This document shows, piece after piece, positions 1-6,727 of a stretch of 10,089 bases of DNA. The notes beneath the pieces are model-generated. The model saw only the letters and a program-made list of their open reading frames with translations. It did no database searches and was not told the DNA's origin. The translations under genes and the position numbers were made by a program. Origin of the DNA: Bacillota bacterium (GTDB lineage Bacteria > Bacillota > Clostridia > Christensenellales > Aristaeellaceae); assembly GCA_009787135.1 (NCBI GenBank), contig WRGP01000187.1:1-10089 (forward strand), read 5' to 3'. Each line of letters opens with the position of its first letter. Position 1 is the stretch's first letter.

Positions 1-1240
1 CCGCTTTCGCGCGCTCCCCGCCTGACAGCAGGGCCGCCGGTTTATCCATATCCCGGCTGGTAAGGCCCATGCGCGCCATCAGCGCGCGCGCCTCGTGCAC
101 TGGCAGCACACTGTCCCGCATGACATTTTCAAGCAGCGTCAGCGTCAGATCAAGGGTGTCCAGCGTCTCCTGGCCAAACCAGCCGATGGTCACGCCCGGG
201 CTTTTGCGCACGCCCTCCGCCCCCGCGCGGATCGCGCGCAAGAGCGTCGTCTTCCCGCAGCCGTTTGGCCCGGCCAATACGGTGCGCACGCCTGTGGGCA
301 GGGTAAGCGTCACGTTCTGCGCCAGCGTACGCTCCCCCGCGCGAAGGCATAGGCGGTCGATGCGAACGGCTGCCGCGCTCGTGATGCCGTCGCGGGTGTT
401 GAGCGCCATCTTCACCCGGACTTCCTCCCGCGGGCGTTCTTTGGCGTCCAGGGCGTCCAGACGGCTTTGAAGCGCGCTGGCGCCCCTTTCAAGCCTGGCC
501 TTGGCGCTCGTGCCCTTGCCGCGCTTTTGCAGCCGCGCCTCGCTGTTGCCCATGCGCGCCGGCGCTTTGCGAACGCTGCGCGCCGATTCCTTCATGCCCG
601 CAATGGCGGAGCGAAGGCGCGCCTGTTCCTCGCGGTACTGCTCATACGCAAAGCGCTGCGCCTCCCTTTCGCGCGCCTTCTGGCCGCGATAGGCCGCGTA
701 GTCGCCTGGAAAGGTTCGAAGCTTCCCATCCTCCAGTTCCCAAATGACGGTGCAGAGGGCGTCCAGCAGCGCCCGGTCATGGCTGACCAGCACCAGCGCG
801 CCCTGGTGGCGCGAGAGCGCCCGCTGCACCTCCGCGAGCCCGTCGAAATCGAGGTTCGTTGTGGGCTCATCCGCAAAGAGCAATGGCGCGCGCGTGGACA
901 GCGCACGGGCCACACGGACGCGTTCCAACTCGCCGCCGCTGATTCCCTCGTGGCAGCCAGGCTTGGCGCCAAGGCGCGCCTGCAGGGCGGCATCGACCTC
1001 CTCAACGCGCTCCGCCCCGCCAAACTGGCGCACCATGGCGCTTGCCGCAAAGCGGCGCACCACGCCCGCGTCCGGTGTTTTCTCGCCGTGCAGCACGCTG
1101 AGCAGCGTCGATTTGCCCGCGCCATTGCCGCCGACCAAGCCGATGCGGTCATTGTCATGGATTTCAATTTTGTCAATGGTAAAAATGGTGCGAAGCCCAT
1201 AGCGGACGCGCAAAGATTCCGCGCGCAACAGAAGCGCCAT
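1..1240 (-). CDS. ABC-F family ATPase, Vga/Msr-like ribosome protection type (3' end outside window)
   Basis: Soluble ATPase with two ABC domains and no membrane segment; ABC-F proteins bind the ribosomal E site. The first 413 residues are visible. Domain 1 has Walker A GGNGAGKST (37-45), signature SGGE (101-104), Walker B/D-loop ADEPTTNLD (123-131) and switch His154. A charged linker, probably helical, follows (about 185-280). Domain 2 has Walker A GPNGCGKTT (324-332) and signature LSGGE (405-409), then the window ends. Only about 56 residues separate Walker A and signature in domain 1, so the EttA-type arm insertion is absent, as in the antibiotic-resistance ABC-Fs Vga and Msr. The ATG at 1240 is preceded by AAAGGGG 8 nt upstream, and an upstream promoter and leader support this start. 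Resistance to macrolides, lincosamides, streptogramins or pleuromutilins is inferred from family resemblance; a housekeeping ABC-F is the alternative. Confidence in the family is high, in substrate low. Confidence 0.93.
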   Translation of the reverse strand, partial: MALLLRAESLRVRYGLRTIFTIDKIEIHDNDRIGLVGGNGAGKSTLLSVLHGEKTPDAGVVRRFAASAMVRQFGGAERVEEVDAALQARLGAKPGCHEGISGGELERVRVARALSTRAPLLFADEPTTNLDFDGLAEVQRALSRHQGALVLVSHDRALLDALCTVIWELEDGKLRTFPGDYAAYRGQKAREREAQRFAYEQYREEQARLRSAIAGMKESARSVRKAPARMGNSEARLQKRGKGTSAKARLERGASALQSRLDALDAKERPREEVRVKMALNTRDGITSAAAVRIDRLCLRAGERTLAQNVTLTLPTGVRTVLAGPNGCGKTTLLRAIRAGAEGVRKSPGVTIGWFGQETLDTLDLTLTLLENVMRDSVLPVHEARALMARMGLTSRDMDKPAALLSGGERAKA

Positions 1241-1270
1241 CGAACAAACCCCTTTCCAAATGCGGACAAA

Positions 1271-1298
1271 GCCTTCCGGCCACTGAACGCGGGAAGGC
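1271..1298 (-). promoter_or_regulatory. Hairpin in the ABC-F leader, possible attenuator
   Basis: The ABC-F leader RNA contains GCCTTCC (1298-1292) and its exact complement GGAAGGC (1277-1271), a 7-bp stem with a 14-nt loop followed by TTTGT. An earlier segment, GGAAAGGC (1353-1346), can also pair with GCCTTCC if one A bulges, so two structures compete. The purine-rich ABC-F ribosome binding site could pair weakly with the same segment. The U tract is short, so an intrinsic terminator is uncertain. Mutually exclusive stems around a short leader frame are typical of drug-inducible attenuators before ABC-F and erm genes. Confidence 0.45.
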
Positions 1299-1316
1299 GA
1301 GCGTACGTGCAGATGG

Positions 1317-1331
1317 TCAGCGATTCCTCAT
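1317..1331 (-). CDS. Possible four-residue leader peptide MRNR upstream of ABC-F
   Basis: Between the predicted transcription start (about 1360) and the ABC-F start lies ATG-AGG-AAT-CGC-TGA, encoding Met-Arg-Asn-Arg. An AGG lies 11 nt before the ATG, a rather long spacing, so translation is uncertain. The sequence fits the Arg/Lys-X-Arg/Lys motif at which macrolides are known to stall ribosomes, the minimal example being MRLR from the ErmD leader. Such a short frame can occur by chance. Its place in a leader before a Vga/Msr-like gene is the only reason to take it seriously. Confidence 0.35.
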   Translation of the reverse strand: MRNR

Positions 1332-1366
1332 TCGACGGGCTACCTGCCTTTCCTAATCTGTGCCCC

Positions 1367-1395
1367 AGTATAATCCCCGGCCCTCAAAATGTCAA
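1367..1395 (-). promoter_or_regulatory. Sigma-A type promoter of the ABC-F gene
   Basis: Read on the minus strand, TTGACA (1395-1390) is separated by exactly 17 nt from TATACT (1372-1367). This matches the vegetative -35/-10 consensus in 11 of 12 positions. The predicted start near 1360 gives a leader of about 120 nt, longer than needed for translation and consistent with leader-based control. Confidence 0.8.
1369..1374 (+). promoter_or_regulatory. Candidate -10 box for feoAB, overlapping the ABC-F -10
   Basis: TATAAT is a perfect -10 hexamer on the + strand and overlaps the minus-strand TATACT by four bases. No good -35 is seen; the best at 18 nt is TGCCTT (1345-1350). If used, the feoA leader would be about 56 nt. 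No clear Fur or DtxR/IdeR operator was recognised here. Confidence 0.35.
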
Positions 1396-1402
1396 TTTCA
1401 AT

Positions 1403-1428
1403 CCTCCCGCATATCGTATCATGGGAGG
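1403..1428 (+). promoter_or_regulatory. Hairpin covering the feoA ribosome binding site
   Basis: CCTCCC (1403-1408) is exactly complementary to GGGAGG (1423-1428), which is the feoA ribosome binding site 8 nt before the ATG. The 14-nt loop contains a smaller ATA/TAT pairing (1411-1413 with 1417-1419). In the RNA the binding site would be hidden, suggesting translational control of feoA. This is inferred from complementarity only. Confidence 0.45.
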
Positions 1429-1436
1429 CGAATACC

Positions 1437-1814
1437 ATGCACGAAATGAGGCTAAACAGCGTGCCGATTGGGGAAACAGCGCGCGTTTTGCGTTTGGAAG
1501 CCTCCTCGGATATCCGTAGAAGGCTGCTGGATATGGGGTTCACAATGGGCGCGCTCTGCGACTGCCTGTTCGCCAGCCCTTCTGGCGATCCCCGCGCCTA
1601 CCTGGTGCGCGGCGCGGTGATTGCCCTTCGGAATGAGGACGCACAAAGTATCTTTGTGGAGGCGATGGACGATGCAAAGGCGCGTTGTGGCGCTGGCGGG
1701 CAACCCGAACGTGGGGAAGAGCACGGTTTTCAACGAGCTGACAGGCCTTACACAGCACACGGGCAACTGGCCGGGCAAAACGGTGGAGGTCGCGCGCGGG
1801 CTGTTTGCACATGA
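1437..1814 (+). CDS. feoA: FeoA, ferrous iron transport accessory protein with extra C-terminal tail
   Basis: FeoA is a small cytosolic SH3-like protein needed for FeoB-dependent Fe(II) uptake. Residues 1-76 show the family pattern: an N-terminal strand, the RRRLLDMGFTMGA block (27-39), a GDPRAYLVRG turn (50-59) and the end IALRNEDAQSIFVEA (62-76). The ATG at 1437 has GGGAGG 8 nt upstream; the ATG at 1389 in the same frame has no such site and lies next to the putative promoter. Usual length is about 75 residues, but this frame continues to a TGA at 1812-1814, giving 125 residues. The tail from about residue 79 is the feoB sequence read in another frame and looks like no domain. It may be a real extension or reflect an indel near 1660-1675. 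Identity of the core is firm. Confidence 0.88.
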   Translation: MHEMRLNSVPIGETARVLRLEASSDIRRRLLDMGFTMGALCDCLFASPSGDPRAYLVRGAVIALRNEDAQSIFVEAMDDAKARCGAGGQPERGEEHGFQRADRPYTAHGQLAGQNGGGRARAVCT

Positions 1815-3738
1815 CGGCGTGGAATATGAAATCGTTGATTTGCCCGGCAGCTATTCGCTGCTGGCGCATTCCGCGGAAGAGGAGGTCGCGCGCGACTTTC
1901 TCTGCTTCGCGGGGCCGGACGCGGCGATCGTGGTATGCGACGCGTCCTGCCTGGAGAGGAACATCAACCTGGTGCTGCAGACGCTTGAAATCCAGCCGCG
2001 CACGGTGGTATGCGTAAACCTGATGGACGAAGCCGGGAAGAAAAAGATAGCGGTCGATGTAAACCGGCTGTCCGCGCTGCTGGGCGTACCTGTTTGCGGC
2101 TGTGCCGCGCGCAGCCGGCACGGGCTTGACACGCTCGCCGAGGCGATGGCGCGGGTTTCGGATCTCGCGCGGCCGGCGCCTTGCCCCATGGCCGTGCGGT
2201 ATCCGGATGCCTTGGAGGAAGCCGTCGCGCGCGTGGAACCGGCGATTGCCGCGAGCCTGCCTGAGACGCTGCCCGCCCGCTGGGCCGCGCTGCATCTGCT
2301 GATGGGGGACGCGTCCATGCTGCGCTCCCTCCGGCGGAACTTGGGCGTGGACTTGGAGGAGGCCGCCCAAGCCGCGCTTGAGGAGGCGCGCGCCAGCCTG
2401 CTGGAACAGGGCATTGACAGCCTGGCGCTGCATGATCACGTCGTGGAATCCATCTTTCGCGCGGCGGAAAAGATCAGCGCGGAGGTCGTGCGCACAGGCG
2501 ACGCGGAGCATAGCCGCCGTCAGCTGCGCGCGGACCGCCTGCTTACAAGCCGGCGCACCGGCATGCCCGTAATGCTGCTGCTTCTGGCCCTGGTCTTTTG
2601 GATTACGCTGGCCGGGGCCAACGTTCCCTCCCGGATTTTGTCGGATGCGTTGATGCGCCTGGAGGATGTGCTCACAGCGATATGCCGGCGCATCGGCATG
2701 CCGGCATGGCTCCATGGCGCGCTGGTGCTCGGCGCTTACCGCGTGATGGCATGGGTTGTGGCCGTGATGCTGCCGCCGATGGCCATTTTTTTCCCCCTGT
2801 TTACCCTGCTGGAGGATATGGGATACCTGCCGCGCGTGGCCTTTAACCTGGACCGCCCGTTCAAATGCTGCGGAGCCTGCGGCAAGCAGGCGCTGACAAT
2901 GTGCATGGGCTTTGGCTGCAATGCCGCCGGGGTAACGGGCTGCCGCATCATCGATTCCCCGCGCGAGCGGCTGATCGCGATTCTGACCAACAGCTTTGTG
3001 CCCTGCAACGGGCGCTTTCCGACGCTGATCGCCATTTTGTCGATGTTCTTCATCGGCGCCGGCGCGTCGGCGGGCGCGGTGCTGCCGGCGCTGCTGCTGA
3101 CGCTCGTGATCGTCCTGGGCGTCTTGATGACGCTGCTCTCCTCGCGGTTTCTGTCCAGGACCATGCTCAGGGGCATACCGTCCTCCTTTACGCTGGAGCT
3201 GCCGCCCTACCGCCGCCCGCGGGTCGGCAGGGTCATAATACGGTCTTTGCTGGACCGCACGCTGTTCGTGCTGGGCCGCGCGATGGCCGTCGCCGCGCCC
3301 GCCGGGCTGCTCCTGTGGGTGCTGGCCAACGTGGAGGCTGGCGGCATGAGCTTGCTTGCCCACATGACGGGGTTTCTCGACCCGGCGGGCCGCCTGCTGG
3401 GCATGGACGGCACCATCCTGACGGCGTTTATCCTGGGCTTCCCGGCCAATGAGATTGTGCTGCCCATCGCGATGATGGCCTACCTCGCCGAAGGGGTGGT
3501 GAAAGAAACGCCGGGCCTGATGGAGATGAAGGCGCTCCTTGTCAGCCATGGCTGGACCTATGTGACCGCGATCTGCACGCTGCTGTTTTCGCTCATGCAC
3601 TGGCCCTGCTCGACGACATGCCTGACGATTCACAAGGAGACGGGAAGCGTGAAGTGGACGGCCATGGCGTTCTTGCTGCCGACGGCGGCGGGCGCGGCAG
3701 TCTGCGCGGCAATCGCGGCGGTGGCGCGGATGTTTTAA
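1672..3738 (+). CDS. feoB: FeoB, ferrous iron transporter
   Basis: GTP-binding membrane protein that imports Fe(II); 688 residues, within family range. The N-terminal G domain has G1 GNPNVGKS (10-17), G2 Thr37 in GNWPGKT, G3 DLPG (56-59), G4 NLMD (116-119) and a G5-like CAARS (144-148). A helical regulatory region follows to about 270. The membrane part starts near residue 298 and carries two Gate repeats: one around DMGYLPRVAF (382-391) and GFGCNAAG (413-420), one around NSFVPCNGRFP (440-450). The C-terminal segment with HWPCSTTCLTIHKETGSVKW is typical of FeoB. GGAGG (1658-1662) lies 9 nt before the ATG at 1672, favouring this start over in-frame ATG codons upstream. It overlaps the feoA frame by 143 nt. 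No feoC follows. Base composition is very GC-rich. Confidence 0.97.
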   Translation: MQRRVVALAGNPNVGKSTVFNELTGLTQHTGNWPGKTVEVARGLFAHDGVEYEIVDLPGSYSLLAHSAEEEVARDFLCFAGPDAAIVVCDASCLERNINLVLQTLEIQPRTVVCVNLMDEAGKKKIAVDVNRLSALLGVPVCGCAARSRHGLDTLAEAMARVSDLARPAPCPMAVRYPDALEEAVARVEPAIAASLPETLPARWAALHLLMGDASMLRSLRRNLGVDLEEAAQAALEEARASLLEQGIDSLALHDHVVESIFRAAEKISAEVVRTGDAEHSRRQLRADRLLTSRRTGMPVMLLLLALVFWITLAGANVPSRILSDALMRLEDVLTAICRRIGMPAWLHGALVLGAYRVMAWVVAVMLPPMAIFFPLFTLLEDMGYLPRVAFNLDRPFKCCGACGKQALTMCMGFGCNAAGVTGCRIIDSPRERLIAILTNSFVPCNGRFPTLIAILSMFFIGAGASAGAVLPALLLTLVIVLGVLMTLLSSRFLSRTMLRGIPSSFTLELPPYRRPRVGRVIIRSLLDRTLFVLGRAMAVAAPAGLLLWVLANVEAGGMSLLAHMTGFLDPAGRLLGMDGTILTAFILGFPANEIVLPIAMMAYLAEGVVKETPGLMEMKALLVSHGWTYVTAICTLLFSLMHWPCSTTCLTIHKETGSVKWTAMAFLLPTAAGAAVCAAIAAVARMF

Positions 3739-3786
3739 GGCAGGGGTGATGGAGAGGCGGTATAATACCTTTAAAAAGCGCTTCTT

Positions 3787-4299
3787 TTATTTTGCGGGAG
3801 TTATTGTAACAATAATTGCGTCATCAATTATTTCGGTTTCAGAAAAGAAGCCTCTATGTTCTTTTTTTTCGCTGTCAGACGTTAAAGAAGTAATGATTTC
3901 ATCATCGCTGTCTATACCCGCGGCCGTAAGCGCGTGATTCAGAAAATCATTGTATTGCCCTACATTGTTTTTGGCCACGTTTTCTTTTTTCAAATAAAAA
4001 ATTATATGTGTAAAATGATTTTCTTTCAAAAACAAGTTGATTTCCACATCAAGGGTAGCATTGGTATACTTTTTTATACTGTTTTTGAATACTTTAACGG
4101 AAACCACATCGGGCAATTTCAAAATCTCACTTTCAAATTTTTCGTAATCTGCTGAAAAAACAGCGCTGCTATCATAAAGCGCTTGTTCATCTTCCGCCAA
4201 GTTTTGTGAACTTTCCGAGTTGTTGCCACATCCCGAAAACATCGCCAAAACAAAAGCAAGTAAGATTGTTATCCCTACAATACGTTTACAAATTTTCAT
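3787..4299 (-). CDS. Small lipoprotein of unknown family, third gene of ABC-2 operon
   Basis: 170-residue protein with a basic start (MKICKR), a hydrophobic stretch (about 7-20) and a lipobox FSGC with Cys24, so it is predicted to be lipid-anchored on the outer face of the cytoplasmic membrane. A Ser/Asn/Glu-rich spacer (25-50) leads into a hydrophilic alpha/beta-looking domain containing LPDVVSVKVFKNS and LDVEINLFLKE. No transmembrane segment follows the signal. I do not recognise the domain. It starts 26 nt after the permease stop with its own GAGAGG site, so it belongs to the same operon. It may help the transporter or protect the cell from the exported compound, as lipoproteins beside lantibiotic-type ABC systems do, but that is inference. 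The gene is AT-rich, unlike adjacent feoB, and its end faces the feoB end across 48 nt. Confidence 0.85.
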   Translation of the reverse strand: MKICKRIVGITILLAFVLAMFSGCGNNSESSQNLAEDEQALYDSSAVFSADYEKFESEILKLPDVVSVKVFKNSIKKYTNATLDVEINLFLKENHFTHIIFYLKKENVAKNNVGQYNDFLNHALTAAGIDSDDEIITSLTSDSEKKEHRGFFSETEIIDDAIIVTITPAK

Positions 4300-4325
4300 T
4301 ATTGGTTTCCTCTCTGTTCAATACG

Positions 4326-5507
4326 TTAATTTGCTACCTCCCGTTTTTTCCATGAACGGTATGTGAAAAACGCAAGCATCCCCGTGGTGACTGAAAGGAG
4401 TATCAACAGAACGTCTTTGAGCATAATTACATTCCCCAACAATACAAATCCATTGAAGCGGTCAATAAGCGGCGCAACCTGCATAATTCGCCCATAACTG
4501 AAATTGATTATTCCTGTAAACTCGTCACGCGAATTGTCTACGGCATAAAAGAACAGCGGCAGAATGAAAACTGGCAGGCTAATTGCAGATACAGTCATTG
4601 TATTTCTTATTTTTGAGGAAATAAATAGGATGAAAACCCCGAATCCGATACAAGCGCCCCACGAAACGGCCAGCGAAAACAGTAAAAACTGAAACATCGT
4701 AAAATTATATGGCGAGTTAACATATTGAAAGGCGTCATGAAGCGTTGTTGTAAAACTGGTTTGCCCGCCCGAAAATCCGACCGCTATTCCAGCAATCAAA
4801 ATATAGGTTCCAAAAACCAAAATAAAGAAAGCATTTATACCTATAAATGCGGCAAAAAACTTGGCGATTATTACACCTTTTTTGCCGTGTTTAGAGGAGA
4901 GTATCAATCCATCCATTTTGGTAGCGTATTCATTTGAAAAAACCGGAGCAAGAAAAAACAGCATCAGAAAGCCCAATAAAAATGGAGCGAAATTTTTAAG
5001 AAAGCTGTTGTAGTAGTCATAAAACAAATTGTAGCCGACAATCAGATTGCCCTTTTTAGATAGCATTTCAATGTTTTGTTTAATAAGCAACTCCTGGGCA
5101 GGGGTTATGCCGGGGTCGGTCAAATTTTCTTGTAAACGATCAATCATTCTTTGCGGCCAACTATTTATAGAGTTATGTAAAAACAAGATATACTCAAATT
5201 TGTCCATTTCCGTTCTGATTTCAGCAGATGGCGTAAAAATCCGTTCCCCGTCAACTTCGGTGTAATGATTGGGGTCGTTGATGATTTCTTCGTATCTTTG
5301 CAATATCGGTTTCATATTTTCTGATGTGATTTCGCCGGAAAAAATATTTAATTTTTGCTTGATGTCCGGCAAATTTTCAAAAAGATTGAGAGAGGAAGCG
5401 CGTCCAAAAAATATGATTGCGCACAATGCGATCATGGATGTGCCGCATATTATTATTTTTTTTAAATTGAACATTTTTTTAAGTTCATAAAACAACATCA
5501 TTTTCAT
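4326..5507 (-). CDS. ABC-2 type transporter permease
   Basis: 393-residue membrane subunit of an ABC exporter. Predicted membrane segments are near 18-35, 172-190, 212-246 (one or two passes), 270-297, 304-323 and 363-382. A soluble loop of about 135 residues lies between the first two. The stretch SNEYATKMDGLILSSKHGK (191-209), just after the second segment, is the cytoplasmic loop typical of ABC-2 permeases with N-terminal extracytoplasmic domains. The start codon overlaps the ATPase stop as ATGA (5504-5507), and GAGGTGA lies about 8 nt upstream, implying translational coupling. Substrate cannot be told from sequence; peptides, lantibiotics or other antimicrobials are common for this layout. 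Confidence 0.9.
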   Translation of the reverse strand: MKMMLFYELKKMFNLKKIIICGTSMIALCAIIFFGRASSLNLFENLPDIKQKLNIFSGEITSENMKPILQRYEEIINDPNHYTEVDGERIFTPSAEIRTEMDKFEYILFLHNSINSWPQRMIDRLQENLTDPGITPAQELLIKQNIEMLSKKGNLIVGYNLFYDYYNSFLKNFAPFLLGFLMLFFLAPVFSNEYATKMDGLILSSKHGKKGVIIAKFFAAFIGINAFFILVFGTYILIAGIAVGFSGGQTSFTTTLHDAFQYVNSPYNFTMFQFLLFSLAVSWGACIGFGVFILFISSKIRNTMTVSAISLPVFILPLFFYAVDNSRDEFTGIINFSYGRIMQVAPLIDRFNGFVLLGNVIMLKDVLLILLSVTTGMLAFFTYRSWKKREVAN

Positions 5508-6376
5508 AGCGCGTTCACCTCGTTAAAGTAATAAAGATACGTGTCCTCAATCGTCGGAGGGACGGATACAGCTTTTTCATGGGGCGGGTTATCCGCCACT
5601 ATTCGCAATTCAACGCCGTTTTCTGTGTGTTTTAAATTGGCGATAATATGTTTTGCCTTAATAGCTTCGGTTTCCTGTGCGCCCAATGCGAAAGACCATA
5701 CTTTGCCCATAACCAATTCGGCAAGTTCCTGAACAGTGCCCTGTTTCAGCAATTCGCCATTTTTCATCATAATTACTTGCCCCGCGATATACTCAATGTC
5801 CGATACAATATGAGTGGAAAGCAAAACAATTTTATTCTCGGAAATGTCGCTTATAATATTTCTGAAACGGATACGCTCTTGCGGATCAAGCCCGGCGGTC
5901 GGTTCATCCAAAATTAAAATTCCGGGGTCATTTAAAAGCGCTTGCGCGATACCAAGCCGTTGGCGCATACCGCCGGAAAAAGACTTGATTTTGTTTTTGG
6001 CTTCGTTTTCCAGTCCTACAAACGCCAACAGTTTTTTGGTTTGGTGTTCGGCCCTGTTTTTTTTCAGCCCTTTGACTGCGGATAAATACATCAGATAATC
6101 AATGGCGGTAAAATCACGGTAATAGCCAAAATCCTGCGGCAGATAACCTAAAACATCCCGATACGCTTCATCCAGCCTGCGGATGTCCACGCCGTCCACT
6201 GTAATTTCGCCGGATGTGGGACGTAAAACATCTGCTATCATTCGCAGAAGTGTTGTTTTGCCGGAACCGTTAGGCCCTAACAGGCCATAAATACCTTTGC
6301 TTAGTTTGAGGGTAAAGCGGTCAACAGCCAGCTTTGCCCCGTATTGTTTCGTTAAGCGGTCAATAAAAAGTTCCAT
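5504..6376 (-). CDS. ABC transporter ATP-binding protein (ABC-2 exporter)
   Basis: 290-residue ATPase that powers the downstream permease. It has Walker A GPNGSGKT (34-41), Q-loop Gln81, signature SGGMRQR (134-140), Walker B LILDEP (154-159), D-loop GLD (162-164) and switch His189. The C-terminal 75 residues form the extra domain usual in drug and peptide exporter ATPases of this class (CcmA/BcrA-like). The ATG at 6376 has AAAGGAG about 10 nt upstream. The gene is first in the operon ATPase-permease-lipoprotein. No kinase/regulator pair is adjacent in this window. Family assignment is secure, substrate unknown. Confidence 0.94.
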   Translation of the reverse strand: MELFIDRLTKQYGAKLAVDRFTLKLSKGIYGLLGPNGSGKTTLLRMIADVLRPTSGEITVDGVDIRRLDEAYRDVLGYLPQDFGYYRDFTAIDYLMYLSAVKGLKKNRAEHQTKKLLAFVGLENEAKNKIKSFSGGMRQRLGIAQALLNDPGILILDEPTAGLDPQERIRFRNIISDISENKIVLLSTHIVSDIEYIAGQVIMMKNGELLKQGTVQELAELVMGKVWSFALGAQETEAIKAKHIIANLKHTENGVELRIVADNPPHEKAVSVPPTIEDTYLYYFNEVNAL

Positions 6377-6432
6377 CCCTTACGCACTCCTTTGAGACAC
6401 TGTCCCCCGGCGTCATAGAAATTGCGGCAAGA

Positions 6433-6504
6433 TGACAGCTGGGAGAAACGTGATAGAATTGAGTTGAGAGACGAAATTTGTCACGAGACGAACAGGAGCT
6501 GTCA
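6433..6504 (-). repeat. Long inverted repeat in the leader of the ABC-2 operon
   Basis: TGACAGCT (6433-6440) is the exact reverse complement of AGCTGTCA (6497-6504). Nested inside, CGTGA (6449-6453) pairs with TCACG (6481-6485). If the promoter at 6512-6541 is used, the outer arm lies at or just after the transcription start, so the leader RNA could fold into a 72-nt imperfect stem-loop. TGTCAC also occurs as a direct repeat at 6479-6484 and 6500-6505, exactly 21 bp apart, which could instead be an operator. Confidence 0.4.
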
Positions 6505-6511
6505 CAACGAG

Positions 6512-6541
6512 AGTTTATCAGAGCGAATAGGAATGCGTCAA
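6512..6541 (-). promoter_or_regulatory. Candidate promoter of the ABC-2 operon
   Basis: On the minus strand TTGACG (6541-6536) and TAAACT (6517-6512) are 18 nt apart. That is 5 of 6 matches at -35 and 4 of 6 at -10. The start would be near 6505, giving a leader of about 128 nt before the ATPase gene. It is the best sigma-A-like match seen in the spacer. Confidence 0.45.
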
Positions 6542-6704
6542 GAGGTTGGCGGAAAAAGGTACTGGCCGTGGATAGGTTATGGCAGGTGCCGCAAGGAAGG
6601 CTGGACGGACTGCTGCGAATCATGGTTTTGGAGGCGGCGCAGGAGATGCCGCAACGCGAAGCGGCGCGTGGGCAAAAAAGCAAACACCACGGAACGTTCG
6701 GCTC

Positions 6705-6727
6705 GTCACCGGTGTCCCGCCGGTGAC
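6705..6727. repeat. Perfect 8-bp hairpin downstream of the FtsX operon
   Basis: GTCACCGG (6705-6712) and CCGGTGAC (6720-6727) are exact reverse complements around a 7-nt loop. It lies about 63 nt past the last gene of the FtsX operon in the direction of transcription. No T run follows on either strand within a few bases, so it is not a classical intrinsic terminator. It may still stabilise the mRNA end, or be a protein-binding site. Confidence 0.5.

Noticed and set aside
592..1269. 225-codon minus-strand frame overlapping ABC-F
   Set aside because: It is a shifted reading of the ABC-F gene; only the frame starting at 1240 shows Walker and signature motifs.
467..1519. 350-codon open frame on the + strand opposite ABC-F
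   Set aside because: It is antisense to the ABC-F gene with all its motifs and crosses the promoter region and feoA start; no recognisable domain.
1540..3633. 697-codon open frame on the minus strand opposite feoB
   Set aside because: It is antisense to an unmistakable FeoB. The product is a low-complexity Arg/His/Gln/Ala-rich sequence, as expected from the reverse frame of GC-rich coding DNA.
3761..3766. Perfect TATAAT on the + strand after feoB
   Set aside because: No -35 at a suitable distance and no + strand gene downstream; it also falls in the convergent gap.
6463..6726. Open frame on the + strand in the 413-nt spacer (first start TTG 6478)
   Set aside because: It has only a non-ATG start, no known family, and covers the hairpin and candidate promoter. 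Not supported as a gene, though a decayed gene cannot be excluded.
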